A stretch of 64,000 bases of DNA, taken from positions 186,001 to 250,000 of the forward strand of contig CAMPDV010000087.1 of assembly GCA_946699065.1 (NCBI GenBank), in the 5' to 3' direction. The first letter of the stretch is position 1, and the number at the start of each line of letters is the position of its first letter. The notes under the pieces were generated by a model. It had not been told where the DNA came from and searched no databases. It saw only the letters and a list, made by a program, of their open reading frames with translations. A program made the translations under genes and the position numbers. This DNA is from Loxodes magnus (lineage: Eukaryota > Ciliophora > Karyorelictea > Loxodida > Loxodidae). Positions 11,775 through 23,448 of this stretch are shown here, one piece after another.

Positions 11775-13238
11775 ATGAAGACAATAATTCTGCTCTTTAT
11801 TACCATAATTTATGCAACTTCAATTCAATGGGAAACATCCACTTTTAAAGTTACTTAAGAAGGTAACTCAGCTAATTGGGTTATTTAAAATCTATTTGAT
11901 TAATCATAAGTTAGAATAAGAATTGATTCTCTAGAAGAAACTTCTAGCAGAAAGTTTGATTGGCAATCTTCCAAAGAAGTGAAGATTTCAACTGGAAAAA
12001 TAAATATCACTAAAGATGGGTCTGATGTTTATGTAGATTTCATTAACTATAAATGTGAACCTTGCTCAATTAAAGACGCAAAAGAAGTATTCAATTTTAA
12101 TGGATCAATTGATGTTTTCCTTTTCAATGAAGGAGGAAATTATACCATAAGAGGATAATAAGTAGCCGTCGTGGCAGGAGCTTTTAAATTTAACTTTGAG
12201 TTTAATGAATGGTCATTCTAATCAGACAGATCAAAGCTTACATAAAATATATTCGTAAAAGAGGAAAATGATTAAAAAAGTTTACAATATGCCAGATTAC
12301 TAACCAAAAAAGAAAAATATGGAACTTTCTAAATTTAATATCCAGAAACTGCTATTGTTGATGGAAAACAAGCAGATATTATAATTTCAACTTCTGGAAG
12401 CAGTCCAAATCAAAAATTTGAATTTCCATATTTTAAAAATTATATTTATTATGATCCAACTGTATACACTTAAAATACTGATCCAGTACCTCCTGACTAT
12501 TTAGAATTATCTACAAAAACTATGAGAGTTTTTTATAGCCAAAATGTTCCAGACTTTTATTTATTAGACATAAGTTTAGAAGTGCAAGGCTATTTGCATG
12601 TTGCTTTTACATATTTAAACGAATCAAGCGGTAACTAACATGCTGATTTGAATAAACAAACCTATGTTTTGAGAGAAAGTGAAGAGATATTATTATGCGA
12701 TGGTGGCAAAAAAAGCTAATAAGTAATGACTCTAAAGTATGTTTGTAGTAACTGCTTAACTTCTTTAGGCTATTAGTTTGATGGAGTAATTTAAGCTTAC
12801 CTTGTCAATGAAACTTAAAAATCATGTAATTTTGGATAATACATTGGTTATAAAGTTGATATTTAATCTGGAGACGTTAAAATGGATATACGCTTGACTT
12901 AATGGCCATGGAGAGATTAAAAGAATTAGTTAAAATTAACTATTGTAACTGAGGAAGGAAATTCATAGAATCTTTTTGAATTAGGTACTAGTAGAAAAAA
13001 AAATAACCTTAACGAATTTAGTGCTAGCTTTGCCCAGGAAACTGTAATTTTCAATTAGACTGATCCTTCTGACAATAAACCATAAGAAGCTAAAATCGAT
13101 ACCATTGGTTCGCAAAATATTATTGAATTGTCTTATTTCGATGCCAGCCATGGAATTTATTATGATCCAATATTCCACAAGGGAAGCAATGCCTCACTTT
13201 TGAGTTTAATCCTTTGTGCCTTTATTTTCTTACTTTGA
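11775..13238 (+). CDS. Secreted, probably GPI-anchored surface protein of unknown family
   Basis: 487 aa in one frame. The N-terminus MKTIILLFITIIYATS is a clean signal peptide. The C-terminus ends HKGSNASLLSLILCAFIFLL-TGA: small residues followed by a hydrophobic tail with nothing after it, the classic GPI-attachment signal. The body is rich in Asn, Ser, Thr and aromatic residues with few cysteines (CEPC, CSNC, single Cys), and several N-x-S/T sites, as expected for an extracellular beta-rich protein. No known domain recognised. GC content is well above the flanks. Role unknown; being just downstream of a sensor on the same strand is suggestive only. Confidence 0.8.
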
Positions 13239-15739
13239 TAAACTCTATCCTTAATTTCATTAATTTTACAAGCAATTAATTTACTTTTTAGTTTCAATTT
13301 ATCAAATTTCCCTTCAGCATTTAGATATTTCATCTATTTATTCAATTTATTTATCAATTATTCGCCTTTTACCCTAAAATCATTTTTAAAACTATATAAT
13401 ATTTAATATTATCATTAAATTAGACTACATTGAGCTCATTGCTAATCTCATTTATAGGAATCTAAGCAAATAAGGAAAGAAAAGCTATGATCTCTTAACT
13501 TTATAAATAACCTGTATTTATGAGAAAGTACTACTACTAGTATTAGCATTCATAACCAGATAACAGTTTAGATAATTTGAAGTATCTTAATCTTCTTAAG
13601 AAAGATTTTCATGGTTTACTTTAATAAAATAATCTCTAAATAGTCTAGAACTTAAATTTACTACTAAATACTAAATGCTAACTCTATGCATACCAAAATC
13701 TACTAGAAGCATAAATCATAAGAAAGATATAAATTAGATTACTAAGTTTAAAATAGTTTTACTTTAAATGAAATAGCATCATTTTAGTTCTATGGTTTAA
13801 GAAAAAATCTATTCATACTAAAATATCTAAGAAGCTTAGATTAATAATTAACTTGAAGTATTTATTAAATCTACCTAATTTATATTTTATGTCTAAATGT
13901 CCCAAAGCATAATTATGCATAATAGTTAACTAATAGATACGTTATTTCTTTTATTCAATTATAGAGTATTATCTTAAGTTTTAAAAATGAAGCTAGAGTA
14001 TAAATACTAATCTTCTTAGATACTATGAAAGGCTATGCTAAATAATTAATAATTTATAAATAAAAGAATAATATTTTTGCTTTTAGAGGTAAATGTTAAA
14101 AGATTGCCAATTAAATTTTAGTGAATAGTGTGCTTGTTAGTAATAAAATAGCAAGAATTATTAGCTTTAGTATTATAATATGAGCAAGGAAAAATATTAA
14201 ATAACTTTCAATACTCGTTTTAATAATCTTGGCTAATAAGGAAGGTAAAATAGATATACTATGATTATTTAACCAATCATTAAAAATTAAGTGCAAATCA
14301 GCTATAATTCAAATAGAAGCTCTTATTGATTGCTATCCTTTATGTGATACTCATATTTAAGCAATCATTAGTAAAAGATAAATGAGCAAAATCAGATATT
14401 AGTAATTTTAAAGATCTAATTAAGTTAATAAACAATATCTCTTATAATTCAAATTCTCAATCAAAATTAAGTTAAAAATCAAAATAGGTTATCAATTCTT
14501 TCTAGTAGTTAATTCTCATTAGCTTGTAAAATAAAAAGAAATCACATCAGAAAATAATTTCCATACTTTCAAAGTTTGGAAAATTATTTTAAAGTCTAAT
14601 AAATAAATTAAGTTGCTATCTTAAATAAATGTTTTAATTATGCAATGTATTCAATAATTAATTTAGAGCTTTAATATCATTTTAAGAATATAAGAAATGA
14701 ATCAAATCCTTAACTCTACTTGTAAAGAATATAAATGCTACCTATGAGTTATACTTATTCATATTCAATATACTAACTAAATATTAAATTCAAGTATCTT
14801 AATTCATTTTTATAATCAATTAAGTTTGTAATTTCTCGAAAGTATTTAAAAAAAATTCATATATTTATACTTGTGATATGCTCTAAAACTAGTTAAATGA
14901 GTTTTTAAGAGAGCAATATGAAAGTTAGATTGATAGTAACTTAATAAGATAATAATAATAGTAAAAAAGTAAGCAACAATTAGAATAGATCTATTCGATA
15001 ATTAACTTCTTAATAATAAATAAAATCCTTTTTTAAGTAAAAGATAGCATTTTGTATAGTTTTAATTGCTTAAACTTAATTATATTAAATATTTGATATC
15101 TTTGCAAAAAGTGATTATTTTAAATTTAGCTATTTGTACATTATATTATATTAAGAACCTTCTTTTTATTTATATTATTGAGTACATTTATTAGTATAAG
15201 GAACTTAAAGGCTTACATATCAATTTATTAGATTTAAATTAATTTCTGTATAAAAAATAGGAAAACAAGTTAGATATACTCCTTTAATTAATTTAATTTG
15301 TAACTTAGACTTTATTGATTTGCTAGTTTAAATTCATATAAGACAAAGAAAAATAAAAAGGATAAGTTTAAGAATAAGATTCAATAATGAGACTAAAGTT
15401 AAAGTGACTGATGAAGCATAGAAGATTAAGAAATGTAAGGATTATATAAAACAGTAAGTAGCTAGCATTAAATAATGGTTATCTTTTGTAATAATATTAA
15501 CTTTATACTCTACTTATAATAATAAACTTTACTTTTTTACACTATTGCATCTTTTACTTACTAGTTAATTTAAGATTCTTAATATAGTTGATTCTTTAAC
15601 CATATAATATTTTGATTGCTCATAATATTAATTAGTACCAATTACTATTGATTTAGAATAAAGAGTCAAATTATGCTTAAAATAGAATATATTTAATATT
15701 TTAGCATTTATAAAACTAAACTCTTCCACACTTTTTGCT
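13239..15739. other. Long AT-rich intergenic region
   Basis: 2.5 kb between two convergent 3' ends. Several TGA-poor frames exist (for example plus strand about 13450-13990), but codon use is not distinctive and no start, domain or motif is seen. A purine-rich plus-strand patch at 15340-15470 (frame RISLRIRFNNETKVKVTDEA) is the only piece that looks coding-like. It lacks a start and is not called. Confidence 0.35.
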
Positions 15740-17977
15740 TCAACCAAATTACACTTTTTATTTTGAAGCGTTTTTGGACTCATTTCTTCTATTAATTGAA
15801 TTGGACACTTCGAACTTAAGGAATGTTGTAAATGAGAAAAAATAAAATATATAAGCAGAGTGAAAAAGGAAAAGCATAGTTCTAGACTAATAAAAAGATA
15901 TAATTTTTACTTTTAACCAAAATTTAGAAAGATTGATTATATTCCTCAATGGAATGTAATAGCACTTTACTAATAAATTTAATTACATTTAAGTTAATTT
16001 ATTTTCAATCATATCTATAATTTTATTCCCTAAGTGAGCTATCCTTTCTTTTATTTTATCTATTTATTTAGGGAACATATCAAAAATAAATCCTAAGTTC
16101 TTGATTGAATAAAGCTAGCTTGAAGTTTTGTCATAGTTTTTCTAAATAAAGTAAAAAGATACACTTATTAGATTCATATAAGTTCCTTATGTCAAGTCAT
16201 ATTTTACAATTCGCTACTACTCACTTGCTTTTCCAACATTCTAGTAAGCTAATAGAAAGCATCCTTAAACTAAGCTTACAAAAATATACATATTCTCGTA
16301 TTACTCTATTTAACTCTTCTGTGCATTTTCTTCAGAATGCATCTAACTAATTTTGCTAATAAAAGATTTGGTAAATAAGAAGAAAAGAACTATTAAAGCT
16401 TTGGCTGCTCTATAAGAATAAGGGTAAAATTACTTTTGGTGAGGAAATGATTAGATTCCATTAAGAATGCATATTCTATTTTTTATATAGGAAGATACAT
16501 ACTGAATCAAAATATCTTAATTATTCTAAATCAAATATTTTAAGAAATATTGTAATCCTAATGGTATTTAATCCGAATCTTAAATCAATAAGGCTAAGAA
16601 AGACTATACCATTTAAATCAACTATTCACACAATTATTCTAGATTGGTTTCTTTTACGATTTAAACTATTTAACTAGTTTAGTTTGATTTTGATAGTTAA
16701 ATCGGTCTCTTTAAATTGAAGAATTAGCTATCAAGTACTAATTATAATATTTATTTATAAGTTTTAACTTCTATTCAAAATAAAGACATTTTAGAGTGAA
16801 ATTCCCAAACAAAATTAAAATCATTAGCATACTATTCTATCAATTATTAGCAATGTGAAGCTTTATATTCAAATTCTAAAAATAAAGGTTCAAACAAATT
16901 CCATTAAGCAATTTCAAATAAAGTACAAATTAGTTTTAGCTCTTCCTTTACTTTTTATTTTTGTTTCTCTAGTTGGTATTCTTTAGTTTATTTGGTTTCT
17001 TTAGTAATTACCTTTTTAAAAATTTATTTAAAAACGAGATCTAATAAGGTTTTTTACTTTTTTTATTCCATTTATTTCCTTTCTTCTTCAATCTGCTACT
17101 GGAAATCTAAACTTAAATAGTTTCTTTTGTTATTAATTTGAATTTTATCAAAATTTTAGATTATATAAGCATTATTACTTGATAACTATTTAAAAAGTTT
17201 TTGGCTTCTACTTTTCATGATAAATTTGGATTTAGTAAAAATTTAATGCTTATCATCTTCATCATCTTAATCAATAGAAATCATTTTCAATAAATTTTCT
17301 TTTTAGTTTATATTTCTCTTTAATGGTGATAATGAATAATCAAGCAGTGAATGATCTTTAATTTTAGTTTATTCAATACTTTGAAAACCCATCCAATTAA
17401 TACTATTATTTTAAGAAGAAGTTTGTTACTTGTTATTTTTTACTTTTTGAGTGTTACTTTAAAATTTCTTTCCTTATATTTTGGATTTATATTGTTTAAT
17501 ATGTTTTTTATTTTAAACATCCTTTCCCTTATCTTTTCCTTTTGATAAAATAGTTCAAGTTATCTGCAGTGGAGACTCTTTTCATTCTTATGTTTAGTTT
17601 AAGTTTTCCTAGTTAATGATCTAGTAAATTGTTTTGTTTTAAATTTTGTTTTTTTGAATTTCCTTATTTTCTTATTTTATTTTCTATTTTAAAGGAATTT
17701 ATTTAAGCTTCTAGCTGTTTTTTGTGTCTAAAATAGAAGTTTTAGTATTTTTCTGAAAAAGTTAAGGTAAACTGAATGAGTTTTCCAAATTATTCTGATA
17801 GCTTTCTTAAATTATTTTTCTTTTATTCTTCTATTAAATACCATTGTCTTTCTAGTCTTTTAAAGCTTTTTCTTACTATAGTTTCATAAAAACATTGCTC
17901 ATAAAAGTCTCGTGAGTTATGTTTTAAAATATTTTTTGTGAGGTAGGTAATTTTTTGGAAATAGTAACTTTCTTCAT
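15740..17977 (-). CDS. Large AT-rich protein with a degenerate RasGAP-like domain
   Basis: 745 aa in one uninterrupted frame with only three internal TGAs (Trp) and a TGA stop, in very AT-rich DNA. Residues 1-330 are Lys/Asn/Gln-rich and disordered. About 345-545 resembles the layout of RasGAP domains: LFEPLFLEFEYKASHCQQLIEQYA (compare LFRxxTLASTLMEQYM of p120GAP) at the arginine-finger helix, then TNLEQLCEQLIQMVQSFLAL and SDQIPLGLQYFLKYL (compare LPPTLRYIYGCL), then RAAKALIVLFFL. If the alignment is right, the catalytic Arg finger is Leu and the FLRxxCPA motif is lost, so GTPase stimulation is unlikely. The family call is inference by eye; the existence of the gene is much surer. Confidence 0.68.
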
Positions 17978-18568
17978 TTTAAAAAAGGAGTCTAGAAAAT
18001 GGTTATTATGATGTAATAAATAATAACTGCTTGGTATTCACTAATATTATTCAAACTATATTATTTACTTCTATTTTCTACTGACACTTGCTCCTTCAAT
18101 TTTATCTCTAATAAAGCTCTAAGGTAGCATTATAGTATTACTAAATATTTGTTTTTATACCTTTAGAAGAAATTATTAGTAGGCAATTAATTACAGAAGT
18201 TTAAATATCTAGTCGTATTTTTAATTATTTGGTATTATTAATAACGATTTATCTCATTCAATCTAGTTAACTAATCATTCTATACTTTTATTTTGACATG
18301 AAAGCTTATTTTATTATTTAATTTGTACCTAATTAATCTATTATTATTATGCTATTTACTTTGTAAAATAATTAGCTTTAATATTTCCAAATTCCTTAAT
18401 TACCACACTCCTTAATTCTATTAAGAGCAAAAACATTAAAAGTTAGTTTCTTAAAGAAATCATTTTGAGTATGAGATTAGAACAGGGATGAGGAAGTTAA
18501 TGTTAGTTATAATATTAAGGGAGTTAAGTAGAAAAATTTATTAATTATATAACTTTAGCATTTACCAT
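17978..18568. other. Intergenic
   Basis: AT-rich sequence between two minus-strand genes: the promoter region of the 17977 gene and the 3' region of the SARNP-like gene. No gene or repeat recognised. Confidence 0.4.
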
Positions 18569-18913
18569 TCAAACATCGAATCTATTTTTTCTCATTTCCA
18601 TTTTCTCCTATTCACTGAATGAAGAAAGACCGAATCTTTATTTTCTCAGCTCTTTCTTTTCTTTTTCGGCCTTTGGATCAAGAATACCAAATCTTTTCGC
18701 TCTTTCTGAGAGTTTTTACTGTGTGATTGATGTTTTGTCTTAATTTAAAGAAAATCTCTATTTTCTTATTTCTTGCTTTTTGATTTCTTCATCAGTACTA
18801 ACTAAATTGAATCTCTTAGCTCTTTCTTACAATTTAGTTTTAATATCTTATTTTCCAAATCGAAGCGCTCTCTATTCTTTCTTTTCTTTTTCAACTTCTA
18901 TAGGAGTCTTCAT
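18569..18913 (-). CDS. Small SARNP/Tho1-type repeat protein
   Basis: 114 aa built almost wholly from repeats of the type ERAKRFG / RKQRFGL: EQRALRFG, ERAKRFNL, IRKQRFSL, ERAKRFGI, LRKQRFGL, MRKNRFDV. This is the C-terminal RNA-binding motif of animal SARNP (CIP29) and yeast Tho1, which work with TREX in mRNA export. The usual N-terminal SAP DNA-binding domain is missing: the protein starts MKTPIEVEKEKKEQ directly before the first repeat. It probably acts in the nucleus on RNA. Start ATG at 18911-18913, stop TGA at 18569-18571, exactly 115 codons. The family assignment is by motif only. Confidence 0.72.
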
Positions 18914-20684
18914 TATTATTTTAACGATTAAATTAAATTTTAAAACTTTATAAGTCTGAAGCATTTCTATATCTATTAGCCTTTCAAATAACATTATAAC
19001 TTAATAATTATAAACTAACGATAGACAATACTTACTACTTTCTCTTTTACTATCATATCAGTTTTAAGAATAGTCTATAATCATTCTATTAGTTATTTTA
19101 TAAGTCGTTAGTCATTTTAAATTATCTCTCTTTATATTTAATATCCATTAAGCCTGATTTCTAAGCTATAATCCTTTAAATAAATTATAATAAAATATAA
19201 TATCCTTTCTAATTTTGGATTCATTTAACCATATAATAGATACTTGAAAAAAGAGTTCAAATTCTTCATTAACTGATTATTATTAAATTCCTTTGGCTTC
19301 TATTATTATAACTTATTAAAGAAGGATATAACTGCTAATCATTTTCTTTCTTCTTTATAGCATAGAAAGCATTATTACTTTATCTTTTTCATTATAGACT
19401 TTTCCTTCTACTCTAATTGAATAATCATTTCTTACAAACCTAAATAAAAAGGGTTGTATAAAGTCTTAAAAGTTACTTCTTTTGCTAAAAAATGATATTG
19501 AGATTTGAATTAACTCAATAGAACATTAAAGCAGATAGAAAGAGCCTCTATAATTAGAAGAAGTGAACTGATTTATTTAAATTAAATATTGTCACTTACT
19601 TATTAATTATTCGTATCATTACACATCTATGATTAATCTTATTCTAATGCTAAAATTTAAATGATATGTAATACTTTTACATTAAGTTTAGATATTATAG
19701 GCAAGCTATATATGCCCTACTTATAAAGCAATGCTGTTTTATTTATTATGTTTTGAATATAATAGATAGTATTATTAAGCAACTTTGCTAATATTTTGCT
19801 TATCCAGTTAACTGTAATTTATATTTAATATCTGGCTTATTGATTATTTCTTTTGATTGCTTATAAATTAATTTCTAGATTCCTATTTCATGCTAATTAT
19901 GTGGTATTAAGATATAAAGAAGTTAATAGCTAAGCTCTTAATAAAATATAAGAGCAAGCATTAAAGTATGAAATAATTAAAGCCTATAAGTATTTAATAT
20001 CCTCTTTCTTATTAAGCTATTCCTTCTATCTCTACTAATTAATGCTGCACAGTCTTAATACTTTATCACTCTCTATCTTACTTAAAATCGTTAATAAGTT
20101 TTTATCCTTCAATCTTAGCATATTGAATCTGGGTTTAAAAAGCTTTATTAGAAGAGAAAGGTAAATAAATAAGTGAGAGTATTGATAAATAATTAGATTA
20201 TAGAAATATAATTTAAATAATATGCTTATAAAGCATCCAGTTATGTTGGCTGTTCTTAATTCTAGCTACTTTAATCCATCTAAATACTAAAGATATTTAA
20301 TTTATTAAAGCTGAAGCATCTCTTTCTTTATAAGAAAAGGAGTAAAATTAGGCTAGTTGTAATTTAAGATTAGATAAATCTTTAGTAAAGGTATTCTTTA
20401 AATAAAATCTAGAACTAGGAATTAATCTTAGCTATAGCTAGCATAAGTAAGGCTTTTCTATCATTTCAAAATAATTCAGTTTGATCTTCACTGTAAACAA
20501 AGCTATTGCCTTATATTGCAGAATGATGAACTAATTAAAACTTTTTGAGATTTGAACAATTAGTCTGCTATTAAGAAGAAGCAGCAATCTTAAGCCAAGA
20601 GTGAAAGGAATGAATAAAATAAGATATTATTTCTATTAATAAATAGAACTTAGTTCTTTAAATCATGTATGAATAAAAAGTAAA
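18914..20684. other. Divergent AT-rich intergenic region
   Basis: 1.8 kb between divergent starts, so it should include both promoters. It has many AGCT-containing words (TAAGCTA, TTAGCTT) typical of noncoding DNA in this window. A purine-rich piece at 20560-20640 just before the next gene looks partly coding but is out of frame with it. It may be 5' UTR or an unseen first exon. Confidence 0.35.
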
Positions 20685-22673
20685 ATGGAAAAGGGATATG
20701 GTAAAGTAAAGCAGTAATAAATATAAGAGGAATCAAAAAAGATAATGGAGTAAATAATATCTAAAAGAAAAGAAGAAATTTAAAAATAGCAGGAAATTAA
20801 AAAGGAAATTTAGCAATTTAAATCTAAGAAGACTTAGAATGATAATGACAATGATACTAAAAGAACCAAATCTGCTTCATCTAATATACGCTCTCGTCCT
20901 TAGAGTGGAAAATCATCAATAGTTGATGGATAAGAGGAACCTGAAATTTAAGAGGAGTTAAGATCAGATTTTGACGAATCTAGCAAATCAAATTCAGGTA
21001 GATAAACTCCTATCGATTCTAATTCTAATTCTAATAAAATGCGAACTGTAAAAGAAGTTGATGAAGAATACTTTTCAGAGACAAATACATTAGGTAAGTC
21101 ATTTAATTAAAAATTTGAATAATTAAAAAACTAAATACAATTAACTAAATACGACAGTTCACAAAAATGAAACCAAGAAGCTTAATAAGAAACTAATTAA
21201 ACTAGAATTGAAGAAGAAATAGTAAATTAAGACTCTGTTGATAAATATAGCTATTAAAAGGCTAAAAACGAGCAAAATGAAGAAGTGAAATCTAAAATTC
21301 CTGCTAAAAGAGAAATGAAAAGAAAATAATTAAAACCAATTTAATTCAAAGACTCACGTCAAAATAACTAAGACAACGATTCAGTAGATTAATAAACACC
21401 AAAATCTGAAGTGAGAAGACCACCAAGCTCAGTTAACATAAGGCCTTCAAAAAGAAGGATCTATAAACCTTTAAGAAGGATTTCAACAACTAACACATCT
21501 ATATAAAATAATAATGATAGCTTTTCCTCAGATTTTAGCAACTAACCATTTAAGAATAGAATATTAAAAAGTGAATGCAATTATTACATGAATGAAAAGT
21601 AGAAGAGTGCTAATTAAAGCGAAAGAATAAATTTAAAAATAAAGCAAATTAAGCAAAAAAGAAAAGTAGCTCAATTTCAAAAATATGATACTCCTATAAA
21701 TATTTAGCAGTTAGATATGTTGTATATAAACAAAGAAGAAGCTGATATTCAATAATATTTATGAATGCTTTAGTTTAATCCCAATCTTATAAGGGCTGGA
21801 AATATTAAAGCAGGAATCTTATATAAAAGTAAAAAGAGACCTACTACAATTACCATTAATGAAGAAGAATAAATGCTATTAGAATCTCTTGAATAGCTAG
21901 ATCAACTACTTTCAGTCACTAATATTTACTAGCCAACCGTTTAAAATCCACCTAAAAGAAAATCTAGAGCAGTTTAAAACATTCATTTACTTAGGAATTA
22001 AAGTTAAGTCAATTAGGAAACTAGTAGTTAAAAGGAGGATTGAGAAGTTATGTCCACTTATACTACTCAATCATAGCCTGGCTATATAATGCTTCAATAG
22101 AAAAAATCAAATTTAAAGTAAATTGGTGCTTCTCACTTCCAAAGCATTGAAAATCAAATAAACAAAATTTCTAGGAAAGAACTCAAGGATCAAATAAATG
22201 GAAAAATGCAGTAGTATAAAAAACCTCCTAGAATATTAAAAAAGTTAAGTAAAGATTCCGATGGGAATGTGTTCAAATTTGGACCAAAGTTTGATCTGCT
22301 TGTTAATTAGAACATTGAAGTTTAAAATAATATCTTGTAAAATGTTTAAATTTACTTAGCCTTTAATTACCTATTTTAGCATTAATTTACGTATTCTAAT
22401 CAAATGTAATGCTTTTATTATTATTATATAATTTGTTCTTATAATGCTTAGCTCTTTTACATCACACTTAGTTATAATCAACTTTTATATCATAATTTAA
22501 TGATATTAACGCAGTATTTAAATAGCATAGGAGAAAAGTTAGCTTATAGCAAATTACAGTTAAGCTTAATCAAAATTAAATAAAAGGCTTAATTGATTCT
22601 AGATAATCTTATAATTACAAAGCTGTTTCAAATTATTCTAAATCTAGAGCTAGCTATTCTAATATAAAGATGA
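20685..22673 (+). CDS. Low-complexity, charged hypothetical protein
   Basis: Long frame rich in Gln, Asn, Lys, Glu and Ser, starting MEKGYGKVKQQQ. Three internal TGAs fit Trp (SQKWNQE, QYLWMLQ, KEDWEVM). It has a basic Pro/Arg patch (RPPSSVNIRPSKRR) and two more structured segments: NQLDMLYINKEEA-type text near residues 340-380, and a conserved-looking C-terminal block KKLSKDSDGNVFKFGPKFD at about 525-545. No family recognised; probably nuclear or cytoskeletal and largely disordered. The end is uncertain: real-looking sequence stops near 22330, but the first in-frame TGA is 22671-22673, so a small 3' intron or extension may exist. Confidence 0.7.
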
Positions 22674-23448
22674 TAGACTAATATTAAAGAGCTAGAAATT
22701 AATAACAAACATGAAACTTTATTTTAGATAGCAATAATTAAACTTAATTAGAATAAATAGATAAAAACCTTTAAAGGCTAAAGTAACTCTATAATATTTA
22801 ATTTGGTCTAGGTAGAAAAATTCTGAGATTATTAGTTTATATAAATTTAGCGTTTCACAATAAAAGGCTAAAATTGGTGTTCTAATAATTGTTTAAAACT
22901 AAGCTAATTATTTATAGAAGTAGAGTAAATAAAGTATATGAATAGCTTTAATAAGAAATAAATTATGAAAAAGAACATAATAATTAATTATTTTTGCTAT
23001 TTAAAAGGCATTAAGAATATCAAACTTTTATTACAAAGAAAAGAAATAACATCAAGCTTATTGCTTATTAAAATTGCTATTTTGTCTTATCGCAACGCTA
23101 AATAGATAGTTTAGTATGCTTAGATACTTATGCTTTAATATATTTTTAGAGATTATCAAAGCATAGAGCGTAATTAATTTAGCAATTTTCTAAAATGCAT
23201 ATTTAAAAAATGATATTTTAAGAACTTAACAACAAAGTATTTGGAGTTGATGTGATATTAATTCTTTATTATCAAAAGCTATATTATAAAGAGATTTTAA
23301 TGACTAATTAAGTTTGATGTGATTATTTTAAGCACTTGTAGGTGTGATCTGAATAAAAAATATAGCAAGAGTATTATTGATGATTATATAACTACATTTT
23401 ATTAGACTTAAATTTAATGATAATTCAAGCATTTAATAATAAAAGTTA
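22674..23448. other. Intergenic
   Basis: AT-rich DNA between two plus-strand genes, holding the 3' region of the hypothetical gene and the promoter of the histidine kinase. No gene seen. Confidence 0.4.

Noticed and set aside
13450-13990. Plus-strand TGA-poor frame (ANKERKAMISQLYKQPVF)
   Set aside because: Such frames are common by chance when only TGA can stop; no start, motif or composition shift.
15360-15830. Alternative minus-strand reading starting MSPKTLQNKKCNLVEAK
   Set aside because: It overlaps the C-terminus of the RasGAP-like gene in another frame; the longer gene explains the sequence better and ends at its own TGA.
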